Assembly (NCBI RefSeq): GCF_018326265.1
Contig: NZ_AP023360.1
Location: 6,233,501-6,297,500, forward strand
Reading direction: 5' to 3'
Source: Catellatospora sp. IY07-71
GTDB lineage: Bacteria > Actinomycetota > Actinomycetes > Mycobacteriales > Micromonosporaceae
DNA length: 64,000 bases
Positions within the stretch are counted from its first letter, which is position 1; each line of letters opens with the position of its first letter. The notes below the pieces were generated by a model. That model was not told where the DNA came from, did not search any database, and saw only the letters and a list, made by a program, of their open reading frames with translations. The translations under genes were made by a program, and so were the position numbers. Below, one piece after another: positions 25,375-32,985 of the stretch.

Positions 25375-26205
25375 ATGAGCGGGCCGGTCTTCATCAGCTT
25401 CAGCCGCGAGCACGACGCCGCCTACGTCACCCGCCTGGCCGGCCACCTCGCCGCCGCCGGGGTCTACACCGTCCACGACGGCCAGCAGATGAGCGACAGC
25501 CGCTGGGACTTCTACACCCGTCAGCAGATCGACTCCTGCGCGGCGGTGCTGCTGGTGATGACCCCGGAGGCGAACGGCTCACCCTGGGTGGCCCGCGAGC
25601 TGAGCCGGGCCCATGAGCAGCGCAAACCGGTGGTGGCGCTCCTCCTTCGCGGCGTGCCCTTCAAGGGCGTCACCGAATTCGCGACCGTCACCGAAGGCGC
25701 CATGCCCGGCCCCGACCTGGCGACCCGCCTGCACAAGGCCGCCGGCCTGCCCCACGAGCCGGTTCACCCTGACGAGCCGAGCCGGCCCGACGAGCCGGTC
25801 CAACCCCATGAACCGGTCCGGCCCGAGGTGGCGGCGTGGGTGCCGCTGCGCGGCGGGGCGCTCGCGCACGCGGTGGGCATCGAGGTGCGCGGCGGCCTGT
25901 TCATCCCGGTCCTGGCGAGCGGATCGAGGGTCCCCTGCGCCCGCAGGGAGGTCTTCACCACCGCCCAGGACGGCCAGCCCAGCATCAAGGTCACCGTCTA
26001 CCAGGGCACCGGTGCCGTGACCGCCGAAAACCAGCTGATCGGCGCATACGACCTGCTGGTCTCCCCCGCGCCGAGCGGCGTGCCCGCGATCGACGTGACG
26101 TTCCAGGTGGACGAGCGGGGCCGCTTCACACTGCTGGCCCACGATGCCGACGGCCGGGACGTCCCGGTGGTGCTCCTCTTGGACGGCGGCCCGCACGGCC
26201 GCTGA
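25375..26205 (+). CDS. TIR domain fused to an Hsp70 substrate-binding-like domain
   Basis: A 276-residue soluble protein. Residues 4-115 are a TIR domain (VFISFSREHDAAYVTRLAGHL, box 1) with the position of the catalytic glutamate of NAD-cleaving TIRs kept in SPWVAREL (Glu75). A linker of Pro/Glu/His/Asp repeats (126-150) follows. Residues 153-276 match the beta substrate-binding domain of DnaK: VGIEVRGGLFIPVL, VPCARREVFTTAQDGQ, IKVTVYQG, NQLIGAYDL and VPAIDVTFQVDERG correspond in order to its strands. The DnaK ATPase domain is absent. Bacterial TIR proteins usually act in anti-phage defence through NAD+ cleavage or signalling; here the Hsp70-like part may sense exposed peptides (inference). 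ATG 25375 gives the usual TIR N-terminus. Confidence 0.85.
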   Translation: MSGPVFISFSREHDAAYVTRLAGHLAAAGVYTVHDGQQMSDSRWDFYTRQQIDSCAAVLLVMTPEANGSPWVARELSRAHEQRKPVVALLLRGVPFKGVTEFATVTEGAMPGPDLATRLHKAAGLPHEPVHPDEPSRPDEPVQPHEPVRPEVAAWVPLRGGALAHAVGIEVRGGLFIPVLASGSRVPCARREVFTTAQDGQPSIKVTVYQGTGAVTAENQLIGAYDLLVSPAPSGVPAIDVTFQVDERGRFTLLAHDADGRDVPVVLLLDGGPHGR

Positions 26206-26269
26206 CCGGTGTCCACCGCATCGCATCGACAGGCTTGACAGGAGCCCGGCAACCGACGAATCTCGGCGG

Positions 26270-26281
26270 GAGAGCGCTCTC
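26270..26281 (+). promoter_or_regulatory. LacI-type palindromic operator upstream of the GH64-like gene
   Basis: GAGAGCGCTCTC is a perfect 12-bp palindrome 66 bases before the start codon of the secreted glucanase-like gene. The AGCGCT core is typical of LacI-family sites such as CebR boxes in streptomycetes. Confidence 0.6.
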
Positions 26282-26347
26282 TGCACCACCGCGACGTGGA
26301 TCAGCCCCCCGCGCCGCGCCTTCCCATCCGTCCGACAGGGAGTCTTC

Positions 26348-28156
26348 ATGCCTACCCTCGTGCGGTCCGTGGCTCGCACCCGCGGTCCCGCCCACCTCCT
26401 CGCCGTCGCAGCGGCCATGGTGCTGCTGCTCGCCGGCTACGTCGTCACGCTCAGCGGATCCGGCGCGCAGGCCGCCGACCCGCTGATCACGCCGAACTGC
26501 GGCGCCTCCGCGTCGTCCAGCGAGAACGGGGGCACCGCCCCGTCGCTGGCGTTCGACGGCAACCCGGGCACCCGCTGGTCCAGCGCCTTCGGCGACCCGC
26601 AGTGGATCCAGGTCGACCTGTGCGCGACCGCCGCCATCAGCCAGATCGTGCTCAACTGGGAGGCCGCCTCGGCGCGCGCCTTCCAGATCCAGGTCGCGGG
26701 CAGCGCCGCCGGGCCGTGGACCACCGTCTACAGCACCACCACCAGCACCGGCGGGGTGCAGACCCTGACCGTCAGCGGCACCGGCCGGTATGTACGGATG
26801 TACGGCACCGCGCGCAACACCGCCTACGGCTACTCGCTGTGGGAGTTCAGCGTGTACGGCGTCATCGGCGGCACCGGCGGCTGCGGCACGGCCAACGCCG
26901 CGCTGAACCGCCCCGCGACGGCGTCGTCGGCCGAAAGCGCCACCATGGGCGCGGCGGCCGCCTTCGACGGCAACCCGGGCACCCGCTGGTCCAGCGCGTT
27001 CAGCGACCCGCAGTGGATCCAGGTCGACCTGGGCACCGCGCAGCCGGTCTGCCAGGTCGTGCTGACCTGGGAGACCGCCTCGGCCCGCGCGTTCGCGCTG
27101 CAGGTGTCCAACAGCGCCACCGGCCCGTGGACGAACATCTACTCGACCACGACCGGCACCGGCGGCACCCAGACGCTCAACGTCACCGGCAACGGCCGCT
27201 ACGTCCGGATGAACGGCACCGCCCGCAACACCGCCTACGGCTACTCGCTGTTCGAGTTCGCGGTCCGGCTGGGCAGCGGCGCGACCAGCCCGAGCCCGGT
27301 GCCGCCGAGCAGTTCACCCTCGCCCAACCCCGATCCGGGCGGCTTCTGGGGCGACACCAGCACCATCCCGCCCGCGCAGAACGTGGTCATGCTCAAGATC
27401 CTCAACCGGACCAACGGGCGCTACCCCGACAGCCAGGTCTACTGGAGCTACAACGGCGTCACCAGGTCCATCGCCGAGCAGCCGTACTTCGACATGCCGG
27501 CGAACACGGCCGGGCGCATGTACTTCCACCTCGGCTCGCCCACCGGCCAGTACTGGGACTTCATCGAGTTCACGGTCGGCGCAGGGGTGTTCAACGGCAA
27601 CACCACGCGGGTCGACGCGTTCGGGCTCAAGCTGGCCATACGCCTGCACGCGCGCGACGGCTACGACGCGGCGGTCGGTGAGGACTACGCCACGTTCGCC
27701 GAGGACCGGGCGGTGACGTTCCAGCGCTTCGTCAACGCGATGCCGGCCGAGTTCAAGCACCTCGGCCAGGTGCAGGCGCCGTACCGGATCCCGACGCCGG
27801 GCAGCGACCCCGCGTTCCGGGCCGGCGGCCAGTACGCGAACTACCTGAGCACCTACGCCGCGTCGGTCGGGGTGACCGCGAGCACGTCGGACATCACCGG
27901 ATGCGCGGGCGTGCTGGCCAACGACCCGGCGATGTGCTCGGCGCTCAACCGGCACGTGGCGCACCTGCCGCAGTCGCAGTGGTCCACGCCGAGCCTGTAC
28001 TACCAGGCCGCGCCGGCGAACTACTACTCGAAGTTCTGGCACGACAACGCGATCGGCAAGCTGGCGTACGGGTTCCCGTACGACGACTACGCCGACCAGT
28101 CCTCGTTCATCTCCCACGGCAACCCGCAGTGGCTGCTGGTGGCCGTCGGCTGGTGA
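26348..28156 (+). CDS. Secreted GH64-like beta-1,3-glucanase with two discoidin (F5/8C, CBM32-like) domains
   Basis: A 602-residue exported enzyme. The signal peptide covers about 1-42. Two closely similar discoidin-type domains follow (about 48-160 and 178-300), each with AFDGNPGTRWSSAF and DPQWIQVDL, then a Ser/Pro linker. The C-terminal 270 residues (VVMLKILNRTNGRYPDSQVYW, DFIEFTV, VDAFGLKLAIRLH) resemble GH64 / thaumatin-like beta-1,3-glucanases, though I cannot point to the catalytic acids with certainty. AGGGAG precedes the ATG. Likely role: binding and cleaving fungal or plant beta-glucan. A LacI-type palindrome lies upstream and a hairpin downstream, so it is a single-gene unit. Confidence 0.72.
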   Translation: MPTLVRSVARTRGPAHLLAVAAAMVLLLAGYVVTLSGSGAQAADPLITPNCGASASSSENGGTAPSLAFDGNPGTRWSSAFGDPQWIQVDLCATAAISQIVLNWEAASARAFQIQVAGSAAGPWTTVYSTTTSTGGVQTLTVSGTGRYVRMYGTARNTAYGYSLWEFSVYGVIGGTGGCGTANAALNRPATASSAESATMGAAAAFDGNPGTRWSSAFSDPQWIQVDLGTAQPVCQVVLTWETASARAFALQVSNSATGPWTNIYSTTTGTGGTQTLNVTGNGRYVRMNGTARNTAYGYSLFEFAVRLGSGATSPSPVPPSSSPSPNPDPGGFWGDTSTIPPAQNVVMLKILNRTNGRYPDSQVYWSYNGVTRSIAEQPYFDMPANTAGRMYFHLGSPTGQYWDFIEFTVGAGVFNGNTTRVDAFGLKLAIRLHARDGYDAAVGEDYATFAEDRAVTFQRFVNAMPAEFKHLGQVQAPYRIPTPGSDPAFRAGGQYANYLSTYAASVGVTASTSDITGCAGVLANDPAMCSALNRHVAHLPQSQWSTPSLYYQAAPANYYSKFWHDNAIGKLAYGFPYDDYADQSSFISHGNPQWLLVAVGW

Positions 28157-28163
28157 CGTGCAG

Positions 28164-28190
28164 CGGGGCGCGGCACACCGCCGCGCCCCG
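28164..28190. terminator. Bidirectional intrinsic-type terminator
   Basis: A perfect 10-bp stem (28164-28173 with 28181-28190) and a 7-base loop lie between the convergent glucanase-like gene (stop 28156) and the PanE-type gene (stop 28197). Confidence 0.7.
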
Positions 28191-28196
28191 CCCCGC

Positions 28197-29159
28197 TCAG
28201 GCGGGCAGGGTCGACAGCCACTCCGCCGGGTCGAGGGTGCCGGGGCGGCGGCCCTCGCGGGCGAAGCGCTCGGCCCACCGGCGGGCGTTCTCGTTGTACG
28301 GCGCGGGCATCCCGTGCAGCCGTGCGACCAGCACGATCTCCCCGCTGAGGTAGTCGGCCTCGATGTGCCCGGTGCCCCGGTGCAGGCTCTGCCAGGACGA
28401 GCCGCCGCCGCGTGAGCCGTCGGTGACGACCTTGAGGATGTCGGACCGCCGCTCGTCGTCCTCGTCGGCCGGGGTGTACGCGATCCCTGCCGCGTCCAGC
28501 ACCGCCTCGGCCTCCAGGCGTACCCGCTGGAAGATCTCCTTGGTGCGCTCGGCCCGGCCGCACACCGCGTCGACCGCGTTGCCGACGTTGCGCAGCAGCT
28601 TGCCGTACTTCCACCGCATGATGTCCGGGCGCGGCTCGCTGCGGTAGCCCGCGTCGCGGAACGCCGCGGCGACCCGCTCGGCGAGCGGGTCCGTCCCGGA
28701 CGGGTAGCGGCCGATGTCGAGCAGGCCGGGCACCGGGTGGCAGTCCGCGCGCACCACGCCCGCGGTGAGGTGGGTGGTCGGCGACATGACGCACACGCCG
28801 TAGACGTGCTCGAACACGCGCAGCGCCTGTCGCTCGTTGTCGACGCCGTTCTGCAGGCTGACGACGGGCGTGCCCGGCGGGGCGCAGGCGGCCAGGTCCG
28901 CGAGCGCGGCCCGGGTGTCCTGGCTCTTGACGGCGAGCAGCACCACGTCGCCGTCGCGCCACTCGATCCCGGCGGGCCCGGCCACGGCCGGGACGTGCAT
29001 GGTGCGGGCGCCCGTGCCGGTCTCCAGGGTCAGGCCGCGCTCGCGGATCGCGGACAGGTGCGCGCCGCGGGCTACCAGCACGACGGGATGCCCGGACAGG
29101 TGCAGGTGGGCGCCGAGCACGCCGCCGACGGCCCCGGCGCCGTGGACGATGAAACGCAT
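28197..29159 (-). CDS. 2-dehydropantoate 2-reductase family protein (PanE/ApbA)
   Basis: A 320-residue NADPH-dependent ketopantoate reductase-like enzyme. The N-terminal Rossmann fold has GAGAVGG (7-13), VVLLAVKSQDT follows in the usual place, and SLQNGVDN is the conserved substrate/cofactor Asn region. The C-terminal helical domain has RWKYGKLLRNVGNAV, which carries the catalytic Lys, and an acidic DILKVVTDGSRGGGSSWQSL segment. Members either make pantoate for coenzyme A or reduce other 2-keto acids. Isolated position among secreted hydrolase genes argues against a dedicated panBCD locus. ATG 29159 gives the standard MRFIVHGAGAVG start. Confidence 0.85.
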   Translation of the reverse strand: MRFIVHGAGAVGGVLGAHLHLSGHPVVLVARGAHLSAIRERGLTLETGTGARTMHVPAVAGPAGIEWRDGDVVLLAVKSQDTRAALADLAACAPPGTPVVSLQNGVDNERQALRVFEHVYGVCVMSPTTHLTAGVVRADCHPVPGLLDIGRYPSGTDPLAERVAAAFRDAGYRSEPRPDIMRWKYGKLLRNVGNAVDAVCGRAERTKEIFQRVRLEAEAVLDAAGIAYTPADEDDERRSDILKVVTDGSRGGGSSWQSLHRGTGHIEADYLSGEIVLVARLHGMPAPYNENARRWAERFAREGRRPGTLDPAEWLSTLPA

Positions 29160-29254
29160 CCGGCCAAGGTACCGCCCGGCACCGGGCATCCACCTCCGTC
29201 GCATCGAGACACACGGTTGACTGAGCCCGCGCCGGGGTCTACGGTCAGCACTCG

Positions 29255-29268
29255 GGGAAGCGCTTTCC
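29255..29268 (+). promoter_or_regulatory. LacI-type operator upstream of the pectate lyase gene
   Basis: GGGAAGCGCTTTCC contains the perfect palindrome AAGCGCTT with nearly matching flanks, 100 bases before the GTG start. The shared AGCGCT core with the site at 26270-26281 suggests related LacI-family repressors or one common regulon. Confidence 0.58.
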
Positions 29269-29368
29269 AAGCGCAGACCCCCAGGTCGTCCACGCGCCCT
29301 ACGCGGACGGCCTGGTTGCCCGTGCCGTCGCCCAACGGCATGGTCCATCCCACCCCTGGAGGCACCCT

Positions 29369-30772
29369 GTGGGCGTCCACTCCTTACCCCGGCCACGCTC
29401 GTGGCCGCTGATCGCGATCGCGGGCCTCGCCCTGGCCCTCACCTTCGGCGCCGTCGTGCTCAGCCAGAACGCGTTCGCCGCCACGGTCTTCAGCGACACG
29501 TTCGAGGACGGCAACACCGACGGCTGGTCCAAGTCGGGCGGTGAATGGACGGTCGGCACCGACGGCAGCCGCGTGCTGACCCAGACCAAGACCAGCACCG
29601 ACAACGCCCGGCAGTTCGCCGGGTCGACCGGCTGGACCGACTACTCGGTCACCGCCCGGGTCAAGCCGCTGAGCCTCGGCTCCGGCGGGCACGTCGGCCT
29701 GCTGGCCCGCTCCACCGGCGCCACCGTCTACTACCGCCTCGCGCTGCGGCCCGGCAACTCGGTGCAGTTGCAGGCGGTCAACGGCAGCACCGTCACCGTG
29801 CTGGGCTCGGTCACCCGGACCGTGTCCGCCGGCACCTGGTACACCCTCGGCATCGAGACCTCGGGCAGCACCATCCGGGGCCTGGTCGACGGCGCCGTGA
29901 TCGCGAGCGCGACCAGCTCCGCGATCGGCAACGGCCGGATCGGCCTGCAGACGGCATACAGCAGCGCCTCGTTCGACGACGTCGCCGTGGTCACCGGCGG
30001 CACGCCGACCCCGACCACCCCGGCCCCGACCACGTCGGCATCGGCGAGCCCGCGCCCGTCGGCGTCGCGTACCCCCGGACCCTCGCCCTCGGTGAGCCCG
30101 CCGCCCACCGGCTGGCCCACGCCCTCGGGCAGCGCGCCGGTCGACAACGGCACGATCCAGGTCAGCGGCGTCTTCGACGGCGGCATGAAGCGCTACTGCT
30201 GCATCGGCGACGGTGGGCAGGGCGAGAGCCAGGACCCGGTCTTCGAGCTGGCGCCCGGCGCGACCATCAAGAACGTGATCCTCGGCGCCCCGGCCGGTGA
30301 CGGCATCCACTGCCTCGGCAACTGCACCATCCAGAACGTCTGGTGGGAGGACGTCGGCGAGGACGCGGCGACGTTCCTCGGCGGTTCGGACTACTACGTG
30401 ATCGGCGGCGGCGCCCGGAAGGCCTCGGACAAGATCTTCCAGCACAACGGGCCCGGCACCGTGCACATCAGCGGGTTCTACGCCGAGGACTTCGGCAAGC
30501 TGTACCGCGCCTGCGGCAACTGCAGCTCGTCGTACCAGCGGCACGTGGTCATCGACAACGTGCGGGTCACCGACGGCGACTCGATCGCCGGCATCAACAT
30601 CAACTGGGGTGACACGGCCCGGTTCACCCGGATCACGGTGATCAGCGATCCGAGCATCGTGATCTGCGACAAGTACCACGGGGTGCCCAAGGGCAGCGAG
30701 CCGACCCACGTCGGCAGCGGCGCGGACGGCGTGAACTGCTTCTACTCCCCGAGCGACATCACGTACCAGTAA
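29369..30772 (+). CDS. Secreted PL3 pectate lyase with N-terminal laminin-G-like domain
   Basis: A 467-residue exported enzyme. The Sec signal is at 1-38. Residues 42-210 form a laminin-G / 3-keto-disaccharide-hydrolase-like sandwich (FSDTFEDGNTDGWSKSGGEW) that probably binds carbohydrate. A Thr/Pro/Ser-rich linker (213-258) leads to a PL3 pectate lyase (262-467) with GDGIHCLGNCTIQNVWWEDV, GEDAATFLG and DKIFQHNG in family order. PL3 enzymes cleave polygalacturonate by Ca-dependent beta-elimination. The GTG start is set by GGAGG six bases upstream. Operator upstream and a perfect 15-bp hairpin downstream make it monocistronic. Confidence 0.9.
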   Translation: MGVHSLPRPRSWPLIAIAGLALALTFGAVVLSQNAFAATVFSDTFEDGNTDGWSKSGGEWTVGTDGSRVLTQTKTSTDNARQFAGSTGWTDYSVTARVKPLSLGSGGHVGLLARSTGATVYYRLALRPGNSVQLQAVNGSTVTVLGSVTRTVSAGTWYTLGIETSGSTIRGLVDGAVIASATSSAIGNGRIGLQTAYSSASFDDVAVVTGGTPTPTTPAPTTSASASPRPSASRTPGPSPSVSPPPTGWPTPSGSAPVDNGTIQVSGVFDGGMKRYCCIGDGGQGESQDPVFELAPGATIKNVILGAPAGDGIHCLGNCTIQNVWWEDVGEDAATFLGGSDYYVIGGGARKASDKIFQHNGPGTVHISGFYAEDFGKLYRACGNCSSSYQRHVVIDNVRVTDGDSIAGININWGDTARFTRITVISDPSIVICDKYHGVPKGSEPTHVGSGADGVNCFYSPSDITYQ

Positions 30773-30791
30773 GAGCCCAGCTCACCAGACC

Positions 30792-30829
30792 AGGCTCCGC
30801 TCCCCGACCACCAGCGGGGAGCGGAGCCT
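30792..30829. terminator. Intrinsic-type terminator of the pectate lyase gene
   Basis: A perfect 15-bp stem (30792-30806 with 30815-30829) and an 8-base loop lie 19 bases beyond the stop codon. Confidence 0.8.
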
Positions 30830-30896
30830 CCTGCCGTCCAGGGTCCACATCGCTTTCCCGCCGCTCGCCGCCGACGGCACAGCCCGCGGCGCCGCC

Positions 30897-30957
30897 CGAC
30901 TTGCCAGGCAACTGGGCGAATGAGCGCCCAAGATACGTACATCTGCCAGGCAAGTCG
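30897..30957. promoter_or_regulatory. Twin palindromic operator-like sites
   Basis: TTGCCAGGCAA (30901-30911) is a palindrome around a central A, and CTGCCAGGCAA (30943-30953) repeats it 42 bp away, four helical turns. Outer bases add an inverted repeat CGACTTGCC / GGCAAGTCG. No intact gene starts beside them; the LuxR remnant lies directly downstream. Confidence 0.5.
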
Positions 30958-31078
30958 GACGATCTTGGCGACCGCGAAGGCGCACGTGGCCCGCCTGCTG
31001 GCCAAGCTCGGCGCCCGCGACCGCATCCAGCTCGTGATCACCGCGTACGAGCTCGGCCTGGTGCAGCCTTCGCGCTGA
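30920..31078 (+). pseudogene. Remnant of a LuxR/NarL-type regulator (C-terminal helix-turn-helix end)
   Basis: The frame ending in TGA at 31076-31078 encodes AKAHVARLLAKLGARDRIQLVI followed by AYELGLVQPSR in two parts, the last half of the LuxR-type DNA-binding domain of NarL regulators (recognition helix TVKTHVxxxLxKLGxRDR). The receiver domain and the first half of the helix-turn-helix are missing; an in-frame ATG at 30920 yields only 52 residues with unrelated N-terminal sequence and no clear ribosome site. It is therefore a decayed or truncated gene. The twin palindromes overlap its new 5' end. Confidence 0.6.
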
Positions 31079-31159
31079 CTGCCGGCGAGAGGTGTGACAC
31101 GGCCGGGCCGGATGGCGCTGTTGAGGGTGGGGCGGGTGTCGCACCCACCCGCCCCGCAT

Positions 31160-31276
31160 CGCCCGGTCCCGTGGTGCGGCCCGGTTCCTGATCCAGGCAC
31201 GCCCGCCGCCTCGATACCGGCGGCGCGTGCCAGGCACCGGTCGGCAGGGGGTGCCGCCACACCACGGGACCGGGCG
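31160..31276. repeat. Nested inverted-repeat element behind the metabolite operon
   Basis: 17-bp perfect outer arms (31160-31176 with 31260-31276) enclose an inner hairpin (31196-31208 with 31218-31231, 13 bp with one bulge). The 117-bp structure lies 48 bases beyond the last gene of the leftward operon, so it could end that transcript. It could also be a small non-autonomous mobile repeat; no target duplication was identified. Confidence 0.6.
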
Positions 31277-31324
31277 CATCCTGCGGAATCACCCGCCGAA
31301 AAGGCCGGGCCTGCCGATACCCGG

Positions 31325-32584
31325 CTATGCATCCGACAACGGGCGCTCGTCGACGACCTGGACGAGCTTGCCGGTGCGCGGGTTGGTCACCAGCCCGTCG
31401 CGGGCCACCCACTCCACCCGGAGGTGGTGGATGGCACCGGCCTCGGCCTCGGCCGGATACAGCGGGCGGGCCGCGTAGACGGCTTCGATCAGGCGCTCGG
31501 TCAGCCCGGCGGGCGGACCGTCCAGGCTCGCCAGCCGGAGGACGAGGCCGTTCCTGCCGTCCCAGCGGCGCATGACCAGCTGCATCCCGGTGATGATCCG
31601 GTCAGGGTCGGCCGAGATGAGCACCTCCCGGATGTCCTCGGTGGGCATGGACACCGCCCCGAGCCGGGCGCCCTCGCCGGAGCGGCCCATCAGGCGGAAG
31701 CGCTGCCGCTGCGGATCCACCCACTCGGCGCGGTCTCCCGCCGGGTACCGGATGATGGGCATCAGCGTGCGGAAGAGGTTCGTGACGAGGACCCGGCCGG
31801 CCACCCCGGGCTCGGTGATCGGCTCGCCGGTCGCGTCGTCGACGATCTCCACCAGCGTCCGGTGGGGGAACGCTTCGTGTACCCGCACGTCCTCGCCCGG
31901 CACGGGGCCGCCGACGAGACCGGCGTCGACCGACGCGTAGCCGAGGGAGGCGACGGCCGCCTTGGGAAACGCCCGGGACAGCAGCGGCCGCAGGTCGTTG
32001 AAGAGGATGTCGCCGGCGAAGAGGACCAGCTCGATGCCCTCGGCCGAGTATCGGCTCCGCACGATGTGCTCGGCCAGCGACGCCAGCTTCATCGGCTCGC
32101 TGGCGATCACATCGACCCCGAAGTCCTCGATGAGCTGGACGATGTACTCGTTCGGCGCTCCACCGACGGGCAGCCGCACGTTGTCGACCGGCGCGTGGTG
32201 CAGCGCGCCCTCGATGTAGAGGAAGCCGCCGTAGAGTTCACCGGCCCGGAACAGGTTCGCCACCCGGTGCCCCGGGCGCAGGCCGGCCTGGACCATGCCG
32301 GCGCCGAACGCCGTCAGCGAGTCGGCGTGCTCGGTGCGCGTCCACGGCGAGAACTTGGGCGCGCCGGTCGTGCCACCGGACTTGTACACGCCCGCATCCG
32401 TCAGCGGCCCCGTCAGCAGCCTGTTGTCCGGCCAGCGGTTGGCCGCCCAGAACGCCGACTGGTCCACGATCGGCAGCTGCGTGAGGTGGGTGACGGTCGG
32501 CGGCACGTCGCGGTAGAGCTCGGCGTAGAACGGCGAGTTGCGGCGGGCGAAGTTCACGAGGTCGGCGAGGGATTTGGCCGGCAT
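31325..32584 (-). CDS. PaaK-like AMP-forming ligase, last gene of the metabolite operon
   Basis: A 419-residue adenylate-forming enzyme of the phenylacetate-CoA ligase type. The ATP loop is YKSGGTTGAPKFS (about 67-79), LFAGDILF and SLGYASVDAGLVGG follow, and the hinge and C-terminal domain include IRYPAGDRAEW and RFRLMGRSGEGARLG. The usual final Lys region is represented by TNPRTGKLVQV. Members activate a carboxylic acid as the acyl-AMP and pass it to CoA or an amine. The ATG at 32584 follows AAGGGGA. It lies 20 bases behind the thioesterase gene and is the last gene of the operon. Its partner ligase at 35113 is only distantly similar. Confidence 0.85.
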   Translation of the reverse strand: MPAKSLADLVNFARRNSPFYAELYRDVPPTVTHLTQLPIVDQSAFWAANRWPDNRLLTGPLTDAGVYKSGGTTGAPKFSPWTRTEHADSLTAFGAGMVQAGLRPGHRVANLFRAGELYGGFLYIEGALHHAPVDNVRLPVGGAPNEYIVQLIEDFGVDVIASEPMKLASLAEHIVRSRYSAEGIELVLFAGDILFNDLRPLLSRAFPKAAVASLGYASVDAGLVGGPVPGEDVRVHEAFPHRTLVEIVDDATGEPITEPGVAGRVLVTNLFRTLMPIIRYPAGDRAEWVDPQRQRFRLMGRSGEGARLGAVSMPTEDIREVLISADPDRIITGMQLVMRRWDGRNGLVLRLASLDGPPAGLTERLIEAVYAARPLYPAEAEAGAIHHLRVEWVARDGLVTNPRTGKLVQVVDERPLSDA

Positions 32585-32604
32585 GGTGTTCCCCTTCGGG
32601 CTGC

Positions 32605-32985
32605 TCAGCTGGAGGTGGCGAAGAAGATGGTGTTGCCACGGAAGACGGCGATGACCTCCCCGGTATGGCGGGTGACGGTCACGTCGTAGACACCGCTGCG
32701 GCCGTGCCGCTCGACCTGCACCGCCTCGGCGACGAGCTGGTCGCCGACAGCGGCGGCCCGCAGGAACGAGATCTGCGCGCTGTGCGCGACCGCCAGGGCG
32801 CCCTGGCTGTTGCAGGCGTACGCGAAGGCGGCGTCGGCGAGCAGGAACAGGTAACCGCCGTGCACGGTGCCGTGCAGGTTGGCCATCTGGGCGGTGGCCG
32901 GCATGCGCAGCCTCGCCCGGCCGGCGCCCACCTGTTCCAGCTCGATGCCGAGGGCTTCGCAGGTCGGGTCCACGACGGCGGTCAT
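32605..32985 (-). CDS. PaaI-type hotdog thioesterase
   Basis: A 126-residue hotdog-fold protein. The segment LHGTVHGGYLFLLADAAFAYA is the PaaI/acyl-CoA thioesterase active-site helix, with HGGYLF in place of the common HGGxIF and an Asp at its end. It would hydrolyse an aberrant or intermediate acyl-CoA or acyl-carrier thioester, an editing role often seen in small biosynthetic operons. The ATG overlaps the SDR stop (ATGA), so it is coupled to the oxidoreductase gene. There is no signal peptide. Confidence 0.88.
   Translation of the reverse strand: MTAVVDPTCEALGIELEQVGAGRARLRMPATAQMANLHGTVHGGYLFLLADAAFAYACNSQGALAVAHSAQISFLRAAAVGDQLVAEAVQVERHGRSGVYDVTVTRHTGEVIAVFRGNTIFFATSS

Noticed and set aside
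25375-26205. A Thoeris-type or other known TIR defence system
   Set aside because: No ThsA-like NADase/SIR2 partner or second TIR gene lies nearby; neighbours are metabolic genes on other transcripts.
31094-32689. A long plus-strand frame of 531 codons across the last gene of the metabolite operon
   Set aside because: It is the antisense shadow of the PaaK-like ligase; motifs, codon bias and overlaps support the minus strand.
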